64,000 bases of DNA from DATBSL01 sp964561785. Lineage in GTDB: Bacteria > Acidobacteriota > Vicinamibacteria > Fen-336. A program made the translations under genes and the position numbers. The stretch is from NCBI GenBank assembly GCA_964561785.1, contig CAZLRF010000001.1:1-64000 (forward strand). Reading direction: 5' to 3'. The notes under the pieces were generated by a model. That model did no database searches. It was given only the letters and a program-made list of their open reading frames with translations, and was not told the origin of the DNA. Positions 32,415-39,700 of this stretch are shown here, piece by piece. Positions within the stretch are counted from its first letter, which is position 1. Every line of letters starts with the position of its first letter.

Positions 32415-33158
32415 TCAGCGCCGGATCGCCCAGAGGATCCCGCCCCGGAGGTGCCGGGCGAACCAGGGGGCGGCGACGACGTCCTCGCGGTGCCCGGGGG
32501 CCGTGTAGAAGACCCGCCCCTGCCCCGGCTCCCGCGCCCAGGCGAGGGGGAAGAAGCCCGGCTCCCCCGTGTTCGGGTGCCGGTCCGTCGAGAGGAGGAC
32601 CCTCACCCGGCTCCGGTCGAAGGTCTTGAAGATGTAGATCTCGTCGAAGAGGTCGAACGGCGAGGCGAGCCCCGCCGTGGCGGGGTGGAGGGGGTCCTCG
32701 ACCCGCACGGAGACCTTCGCCTGCTCCCGGTGGTAGTCGAACTCCCCTCCCAGCAGGGCCACCCACGCCGGCCACCCCTGCAGCGTGGCCGCCGCCCCGT
32801 GGATGCCGACGAGGGCCCCGCCGCCCTCCACCCAGGCGAGGAACGCGGGCCGGTCTGCGAGCGGGACGTCGTCCGAGGTGTTGACGAAGACGACGCCGGC
32901 GTACCCGGCCAGCGCCCGGGCCGTGGTCTTCGCCAGGAGCTCGGCCTCGGTGTCGGCCCGCTCGGTCGTGAAAGCCCCGCTCTCGCGAGAGAGCCGCTCG
33001 ACGAGGGCGGCCGTCGCGGGGATCGAGTCGTGGCGGTAGCCCTTCGTCACCGTGACGAGGAGGAGCCGGGCCGTCCCCTCGGGAGCGGCCACCGGCTCCC
33101 CGCCCGCCGCCGCGAGCGCGGGCAGGGACGTGAGCGCGGCGGCGAGCAGGCGGCGCAC
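32415..33158 (-). CDS. Secreted ThuA-domain protein
   Basis: 247 residues with a signal peptide ('RLLAAALTSLPALAAAG') and a ThuA (class I glutamine-amidotransferase-like fold) domain: 'LLLVTVTKGYRHDSIPAT', 'GYAGVVFVNTSDDVPLADRPAFLAWVEGGGALVGIHGAAAT' region and 'GRVFYTAPGHREDV'. ThuA-like domains occur in sugar-utilisation clusters and in large secreted oxidoreductases, but their reaction is not settled. GTG 33158 follows the isomerase stop by 2 nt, so the two are co-expressed. Confidence 0.85.
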   Translation of the reverse strand: MRRLLAAALTSLPALAAAGGEPVAAPEGTARLLLVTVTKGYRHDSIPATAALVERLSRESGAFTTERADTEAELLAKTTARALAGYAGVVFVNTSDDVPLADRPAFLAWVEGGGALVGIHGAAATLQGWPAWVALLGGEFDYHREQAKVSVRVEDPLHPATAGLASPFDLFDEIYIFKTFDRSRVRVLLSTDRHPNTGEPGFFPLAWAREPGQGRVFYTAPGHREDVVAAPWFARHLRGGILWAIRR

Positions 33159-33160
33159 GG

Positions 33161-34402
33161 CTAGCTCCGGTAGGGCTGGCGGCCGTGGCCCTGGACGGGG
33201 ATCCCCTGGGCCTTGAGGACCTTCTGCTGCAGCGCGTACATGCAGGCGGCCGCCTCGTCGATCTTGCGGGTGAATGCGATCGAGCCCTGCAGGATCGGCT
33301 TCAGCTTCTCCTTGTCCTGGATCCGGGCCTTGGGGTACTCGTGCTCGACCACGAGGTGGGTGTTCGCGACGTCCAGCTTGAGCAGCTCGCGCGCGGCGAG
33401 CTGGTGGTCGAGCCAGTCGACGGTCCGGTTCTGGAGGTACGCGAGCGGGTCGTGCCTCGCCGTGCCCGGCAGCTCGTGCTCGCAGAGCACGACCTGCTTC
33501 TTCCAGGCGTTGAGCTGGTCGGCCGGCTTCGGGGAGGGCTTGCCCTTCTTCCAGTCTCCCCGCTCGACGGTCTGTCCGCCGTAGCCCCACGCGGCGACGC
33601 CCCTCGCGTCGATCACCTGGCCCTTCACGTGGAAGCCGCCGATCAGGAAGTCGTAGCCCTCGTCCTTCAGGTACTGGAAGATGGAGCGCGTGTCCTGGCC
33701 CATCAGGATCGCGTGCGAGGGGTCGTAGTGGATGCGAAACGCGTCCTGCACCCCGTGCTTCTCGCAGATACGGTGAAGGGCGATCCAGGTCCCCGGCGTG
33801 TACGCGATGTTGTTGTGCCAGTTGTCCTTCGTGGTCCACCCGGGCATCGGGCACTGCTCCACCCGGTAGGTGAGGCGCCGCTCCTTCGCGTACTTGAGCA
33901 GCGGCACGAACGTCTTCTCGAAGTCGAGGAGGTTCTCGTCCATCGAGTGGCTCTGGTTGCGGCCCACGAAGCCGCACACGGCGTCCACCCCGAGGAGCAC
34001 GGCGGCGTCCATCACCCGCCGCATGAAGTCGTGCTTCTTCCTCCTCACCGCCGGGTCCTCGTGGAGCATGTTGTCGAAGTAGGCGAGGTCGCTGAGACCG
34101 ATCGAGTGGGCCTCGAGGGCCGCCTTGACCCGCTTCGCCCGCTCGCGGTCGAAGGGCCGGCGCAGGTCGAGGGTGTTGGCCACCGGATCGAGCATGGCCT
34201 CCGCGGGGATGTCCGACTTCGTCGGGTGCAGGGCCGCGGAGAGCTGGATGTCGTCGGCCCCGAGCTCCCGGGCGAACGCCACCCACTCCTCGATCGCGAG
34301 GTCCGGGTCGGGATCGCGCTTCTCGCGGGGGGTGAGCTCCTGCAGGGCGGCGGTCAGCACGCCGATCTTCATGAACTGGGGATCGAAGGCGGCGACGGGC
34401 AT
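33161..34402 (-). CDS. Xylose-isomerase-like TIM-barrel protein, unusually long
   Basis: 413 residues. It has the AP-endonuclease-2/xylose-isomerase-like barrel features ('FMKIGVLTAALQELTPREK', 'YRVEQCPMPGW', 'FRIHYDPSHAILMGQDTRSIFQYL' with His and Asp metal ligands, 'GGFHVKGQVI', 'VVEHEYPKARI' with a metal Glu). Typical sugar phosphate isomerase/epimerase proteins are about 260-300 residues; the extra 110 residues lie mainly between the barrel strands and at the C-terminus. No signal peptide, so cytoplasmic. ATG 34402 has the ribosome site AGGAGG. It is coupled to ThuA and probably isomerises a sugar or sugar derivative; substrate unknown. Confidence 0.8.
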   Translation of the reverse strand: MPVAAFDPQFMKIGVLTAALQELTPREKRDPDPDLAIEEWVAFARELGADDIQLSAALHPTKSDIPAEAMLDPVANTLDLRRPFDRERAKRVKAALEAHSIGLSDLAYFDNMLHEDPAVRRKKHDFMRRVMDAAVLLGVDAVCGFVGRNQSHSMDENLLDFEKTFVPLLKYAKERRLTYRVEQCPMPGWTTKDNWHNNIAYTPGTWIALHRICEKHGVQDAFRIHYDPSHAILMGQDTRSIFQYLKDEGYDFLIGGFHVKGQVIDARGVAAWGYGGQTVERGDWKKGKPSPKPADQLNAWKKQVVLCEHELPGTARHDPLAYLQNRTVDWLDHQLAARELLKLDVANTHLVVEHEYPKARIQDKEKLKPILQGSIAFTRKIDEAAACMYALQQKVLKAQGIPVQGHGRQPYRS

Positions 34403-34499
34403 GGCGTCCTCCTGTCGGGGAGGACGATACGTCCGGGCCGGAGGCCCGGTCAAACGCCGCCGTCCCGCCGGGAGAGCCGAGGCGTGCTAACGTTCGGCC

Positions 34500-36131
34500 G
34501 TGGCGACCGCACCCACTCGCGGGCTCACTCTCCCGGCCCTCCTCCTCCTCGCCTCCTGCGGGGGCGGCGGCGCGGGCCCGACCGGGCCGACCGCCTCCCC
34601 GAGCCCGACCCCGGGCCCGGTGGGCAGCGTCCGCTTCACCGTCGACTCGTCGGCCGCCCGGCGGGCGATCTCGCCCTACGTCTACGGGATGAACCAGCCC
34701 GACTGGGCGGGCCGCTCGCGGGGCCTGAGGATCGCTCGCCTGGGCGGCAACCGGTGGACCGCCTACAACTGGGAGACCAACGCCTCGAACGCGGGGTCCG
34801 ACTACCGCCACCAGAACGACGACTTCCTCGGCGGCGGGACCACGCCGGGCGAGGCGGTGCGGCCCCACGTCGAGCGCGCGATGGCGGCCGGCGCCTCGAT
34901 GATCGTGACCGTGCCGATGGCCGGCTTCGTCTCGGCGGACAAGGCCCCTCCCGGCGACGTGAACCAGACCCCCGACTACCTGAACACCCGCTTCTTCGAG
35001 TCGCGGGCGGCGAAGCGGCGCGGCTTCGCCTATCCCCCGGACACGGGCGACCGCGTGGTCTACCAGGACGAGTTCGTGGCCTGGCTCGAGTCCGCCTTCC
35101 CCGGCGCGCGGCGCGATCCGTCGCGGACGATCTTCTACTCCCTGGACAACGAGCCGGATCTCTGGGCCTCGACCCACGCCCGCATCCGACCCACCGGCCC
35201 CGTGACCTACGCCGAGATGGTCCAGCGGACCGAGGAGTGGGCGGGAGCGATCAAGGCGGTCGCCCCCGAGGCGCTCGTGTTCGGTCCCGTGAGCTACGGG
35301 TGGCAGGGCTTCGTGCGCCTGCAGAACGCCCCGGACGCGGGCGGCCGCGACTTCCTCGACTTCTACCTCGCCTCGATGCGCGAGGCGGAGGGGCGCGCCC
35401 GCCGGCGCCTCGTCGACGTGCTCGACGTCCACTGGTACCCGGAGGCCCGGGGCGCCGGGGTGCGCATCACCGACGCCAACGACACGGCGGCGGTGGCCGC
35501 GGCCCGGGTCCAGGCCCCGCGCTCCCTGTGGGACCCGGGCTACGTGGAGGACAGCTGGATCTCGATCGACGCGAGGGTGGGGGCCATCCGCCTGCTGCCT
35601 CGCCTGCGGGAGAAGATCGCGGCCCACTACCCGGGCACGCTGCTGGCGGTCACCGAGTACAACTACGGGGGCGCCGCGCACGTGTCGGGCGCCCTCGCCC
35701 AGGCGGACGTCCTCGGCATCTTCGGCCGGGAGGGCGTCTTCGCCGCCACCCTGTGGGACCTCCAGCCGTCGAGCCGCGCCATCGACGGCGCCTTCGCCCT
35801 GTACTGCGGCTACGACGGCGCCGGCGGCCGCTTCGGCGACACCTCGGTCGCCGCCGCGACATCGGACCACGAGGCGACGTCGGTGTACGCCAGCGTCGAC
35901 GCGGGACGGGACGACCGCGTAGTGCTCGTCGCGATCAACAAGTCGACGGGCCCCACCACCGCGGAGATCCTCCTCACCCACCCGGTGGACCTTCTGCGCG
36001 GCCAGACCTGGCGGGTGAGCGCGAGCTCGCTCTCCCCTTCCCGCGGCCCCGACCTCGCCCCGACCGCCCGCAACGCCTTCCGCCTCGAGATGCCGCCCTC
36101 GAGCGCGACGACCGTCGTCCTGTCGCGCTGA
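34500..36131 (+). CDS. GH44 endoglucanase/xyloglucanase lipoprotein
   Basis: 543 residues. Lipoprotein signal 'ALLLLASC' (Cys about 20) followed by a Pro/Thr/Ser linker, then a GH44 catalytic domain: 'RLGGNRWTAYNWETNASNAG', the acid/base Glu in 'SLDNEPDLW', and the nucleophile Glu in 'VTEYNYGGAAHVSGALAQAD', plus 'GIFGREGVFAATLW'. A C-terminal beta domain (about 430-543) is present. It cleaves beta-1,4-glucan or xyloglucan. Start is GTG 34500. It is divergent from the TIM-barrel gene and adds to the plant-glycan enzymes (GH10, GH29) in the window. Confidence 0.9.
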   Translation: MATAPTRGLTLPALLLLASCGGGGAGPTGPTASPSPTPGPVGSVRFTVDSSAARRAISPYVYGMNQPDWAGRSRGLRIARLGGNRWTAYNWETNASNAGSDYRHQNDDFLGGGTTPGEAVRPHVERAMAAGASMIVTVPMAGFVSADKAPPGDVNQTPDYLNTRFFESRAAKRRGFAYPPDTGDRVVYQDEFVAWLESAFPGARRDPSRTIFYSLDNEPDLWASTHARIRPTGPVTYAEMVQRTEEWAGAIKAVAPEALVFGPVSYGWQGFVRLQNAPDAGGRDFLDFYLASMREAEGRARRRLVDVLDVHWYPEARGAGVRITDANDTAAVAAARVQAPRSLWDPGYVEDSWISIDARVGAIRLLPRLREKIAAHYPGTLLAVTEYNYGGAAHVSGALAQADVLGIFGREGVFAATLWDLQPSSRAIDGAFALYCGYDGAGGRFGDTSVAAATSDHEATSVYASVDAGRDDRVVLVAINKSTGPTTAEILLTHPVDLLRGQTWRVSASSLSPSRGPDLAPTARNAFRLEMPPSSATTVVLSR

Positions 36132-36135
36132 GCGT

Positions 36136-36693
36136 CTACTTCGCGGGGCCGAACGACCGCTCGAACAGGTCCGCGATCGCCTTCCGTCCCTCGTCGGTGA
36201 GGTTGCGGGTGCCGGTCGCCGCGAAGGGCCGCTCGGGAATCGCCGGCGTGTCCGGGGCCCAGTGGCCGTCCTTCCAGGTGAACCAGCCGTGGCGCGCCTG
36301 GTCGAAGACGCTCACCGGGCGGTTGAAGAACTTGGCGAGCTCGACGCCCCAGCCCGTGCCCCCCTGCACCGTGTCGTCGCCCTGGATCACGCCCACCACG
36401 AACACCGTGTAGGAGCGCGAGACCATGTGGAAGATGAGCTGGCAGACCTTGCGGATCTGCTCGAGCGAGGTGTAGGTCCGCCCGAGGCGCTTGGAGACGA
36501 TCTCCATGCTCACGTCGCCCTTCAGGAGCTCCGCGGGCGGCAGGACCTCGACGTCCTTGCTGTACTCCATCTGGTGCCCGTCGTAGGACAGCGTCACCTG
36601 GCGGACACCCCACCTCTCGGCGCAGCGGCCGAACTCGGCCTCGGCCCCCTTGTGGCCCCCGCTGTAGAGGATGGCCTGGTTGCGGTCGCTCAT
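36136..36693 (-). CDS. Conserved protein of unknown function, possible SLOG/Rossmann-like
   Basis: 185 residues, no signal peptide, likely cytoplasmic. It opens with 'AILYSGGHKGAEAEFG', a glycine-rich strand-loop-helix like those of Rossmann/SLOG nucleotide-binding proteins, continues with 'YTVFVVGVIQGDDTVQGGTGWGVELAKFFN' and closes with 'TGTRNLTDEGRKAIADLFERSF'. The two Gly-rich loops suggest binding of a nucleotide or nucleoside sugar. I do not recognise a named family with confidence. ATG 36693 is preceded by GAGGGAGAGG. It is separated by 87 nt from the carboxylase stop and converges on the GH44 gene with only 4 nt between. Confidence 0.65.
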   Translation of the reverse strand: MSDRNQAILYSGGHKGAEAEFGRCAERWGVRQVTLSYDGHQMEYSKDVEVLPPAELLKGDVSMEIVSKRLGRTYTSLEQIRKVCQLIFHMVSRSYTVFVVGVIQGDDTVQGGTGWGVELAKFFNRPVSVFDQARHGWFTWKDGHWAPDTPAIPERPFAATGTRNLTDEGRKAIADLFERSFGPAK

Positions 36694-36780
36694 GTCGTCC
36701 TCTCCCTCGCAGTTTCGAAGCGAGGCAGGATAGCCGCAGCCCGGCGGACGCGCAACCCGCTCGATCGAGGGCGCGCGGGC

Positions 36781-39700
36781 TCAGCCCCGCGCCGCCCCGA
36801 CGCGCTCGAGCTCCCGGGCGATGCCCCGCTCGACCGCCTCGACGAGGTCGCCCCGCAGGCGCGACGCGGGGATGATCCGGTGCACGGAGCCCACCCGCTG
36901 GGCGCGCTCCACGCTGTGGATCTTGTCGTACTCGTCCGCGACCTGGCCGAGCTTCTCCGAGTGCACCGCGCGCAGCGTCTGGGCGAGCCGCGCGCGCAGC
37001 CGGGCCTTCTCGGGCCCGGAGGCGGCGGCGACCGCCGCCTCGAGCTCCACGACCCGCGGGTCCGCCGCCGCACGCTTGTCGACCTCGCGGGAGAAGACCA
37101 CGGCCGCCGCCGGCGCGCCCCCGATGACCGAGGCGTAGGTGCCCTCGAGCGCGACCACCGACAGGTTGTCGTTGAGCGCGTTCGAGAACACCACGAACGC
37201 CCCGCCGTGGTAGCGGGAGACGACGCAGAACACGATCGGGCCCCGGAAGTTCACCACCGCCCGCCCGATCTCCGCCCCGTACTCGAGCTGCCACTGCCGC
37301 AGCGACTCGGGCGAGCCGTCGAAGCCGGTCAGGTTCGCGAGCACGACGAGCGGGCGGACGCCGCTCGCGGCGTTGATCGCGCGGGCCGCCTTGCGGGAGG
37401 ACTGCGGGAACAGCGTCCCCCCCGTCCACTGCTCGGGCCCGTCGGCGGGGGGGATGCCGAGCCGCGGCAGCGGCTCCGACTCGATCCCCAGCACGCAGAC
37501 CGGCCAGCCGCCGAGGTGGGCGTCCCAGACCACCACCGTCTCCGCGTCGCGCCAGCCCGACCAGCGCTCGAGCGGCGCGTGATCGGAGTCGACCACCGCC
37601 CGCATCACGTTGCGGATGTCGAACGGCTTCTTGCGGCCCGGGTTGCCGGCGTCGGTGATCACCTCCCCCACGGTGGCGAAGCCGTGCTCCTCCCCGCGCT
37701 CGTAGGGGAACGCCCGCACGTCGCGGTCGACGGGGTCGGCGGTCGCGGCCCGGCGGGGGAAGCGCTCGCCGGGCGCGACGTAGGCGTGCTCGTGGTGCCG
37801 GAAGAGGATGCGACAGGCCTCCCCGATGTCCCGCGCGAAGTACTGCGCCTGGCCGTTCGGGCCCATGACCCTCTCGTAGCCGCCGATCCCCTGGTTGTCC
37901 TCGGCGGAAACCCCCCCCGAGAAGTCGAGCGCCCGCTTGCCGGTCAGGACCATCGCGGAGTCCGGCATCATGACCAGGATGCCCTTGGTGTGCATGAGCA
38001 TCGTGGCCTCCGCGTTCCAGTAGGGCTGGGCCCCGACGTTGATCCCGTTCACCACCACGTTGATCTCGCCGCCGCCCTGGGTGAACTCGACGACGCGCCG
38101 CAGCACCAGCGCGATCCAGTCCATGTTCTCGGTGCCGCTGTCGGTCGAGATCTTCGCCCCCGCGGAGAGGGCCAGCCAGTCGACCGGGCAGCGCATCTCG
38201 CGGGCCAGCTCGAGCGCGGCCGCGATGCGCCGGCACTCGGGCTCGGCGAGCGAGCCCAGCTCCCGGCTCGGGTCCCCGAGGAGGAGCACGCGGGCCATGC
38301 CCTCCGGGTAGCGGTCGGTGAAGCTGCGCACGACGCCGGCGATGACGTTGGCCCGGTTCTGCCCGAGGGGCCTCTCGACCGGCACGAGCCGGCCGTCCGC
38401 GTCGAGGTCGTGCTCGACGAACTCCCCCGGGGGGAACTGCCCCCCCGCCGCGTCGCGCCCGGGGGCGAGCATCCGCACGAGCTCGTAGGGATAGACCAGC
38501 CCGCGCTGGGCGAGTCGCGCCACCTTCTGCTCGTACTCGGACAGGGGAGCGATCGGGTCCTCGTCGGGGGGCCCCCGGCGCACCACGATGGGGCGCCCGG
38601 CGGGCTTGGCGAGGAAGACCTCGACCTCCGTCGCGTCCCCCCCGCCCTCCCCGGGCACCCGGCCGCGGATCGACACGCCCTCGAGCCCGAGGCCCTCGGT
38701 CGCGGGGGCGTAGCGGGCGACGAACGCGTGCAGGTCCTCGTCCGAGACGTCGAGGACGGGCCACACGTGGAGGATCACCCGGTTGCCGTGGAGGCGCTGC
38801 CCCGGCGATCGACGCGCCTGGACGCCGCGCACCGCGCCGAGGGCGAGCAGCAGCATGCGCTCGAGCTCGGGCAGCTGGACGACGCGCCCCCCGGCGTCGC
38901 GCACGGGGGTGAGGTCGCGCACCTCGGCCACCGCGAACAGCCGCTCGTCCCGGGGGTTGCCCTTCGCGACCGCCCGGAGCAGGTACACGTCCTCCGCCGA
39001 GGGCAGCCGCTCGAGGTCGAAGTGCTGCAGCCGGTCCAGCTGCAGCCGCTTCGCCATCATCGGGTGCAGCTCGCGGAACAGCGCCTCCTCGGCGTAGCCC
39101 CCTCCCGGCGCGGGACGGAACGTGAAGTGCTGCATGCCCCCCGGACCGGCGATGGCGACCACCAGCCGGCGGAAGGGCCGCGGCACGGACGCGCCCGCCA
39201 GGGCCGCCGCCGCCTCGCGGGCGTTCGCCTCCTCGTCCCCGGGGCCGTCCGCCCTCCACACGAACACGTCGCCCACGAGCTCGCGCCCGGCGGGCGCCGA
39301 GGCGGCGAGGCGGCCCACCCGGCGCAGGGCCGCCTCCAGGGCGTCCTCGCCGGCGTGGGTCACGAGCGCCTGGCGGCTGCCGCCCTCCCGCTCGTAGCTC
39401 GCGACCGCGAACGCCTGGCCGTCCACGACCTCGGAGCGGATCTCGTCGAGGGCCCGGATGCGGTAGAAGCGGCGGAGGAGCACCTCGAGGACCGACGCCC
39501 GCAGCGCGGGGGCGCCCCCCACGAAGCGCTCGACGAGGAGCGCGGCGAGCGGCTGCGGGCACTGGACGAGGCGCTCGACGTGGGCGGCGCCGTCCTCGTC
39601 CCCCGGCCCGCGGCCGAGGGCGACGAGGTCGCGCTCCGCCTGCGCGAAAGCCTCCGCGCGCACCCTCTCGAGCAGCGGCCGCTCGACGAGGCGGAAGCGC

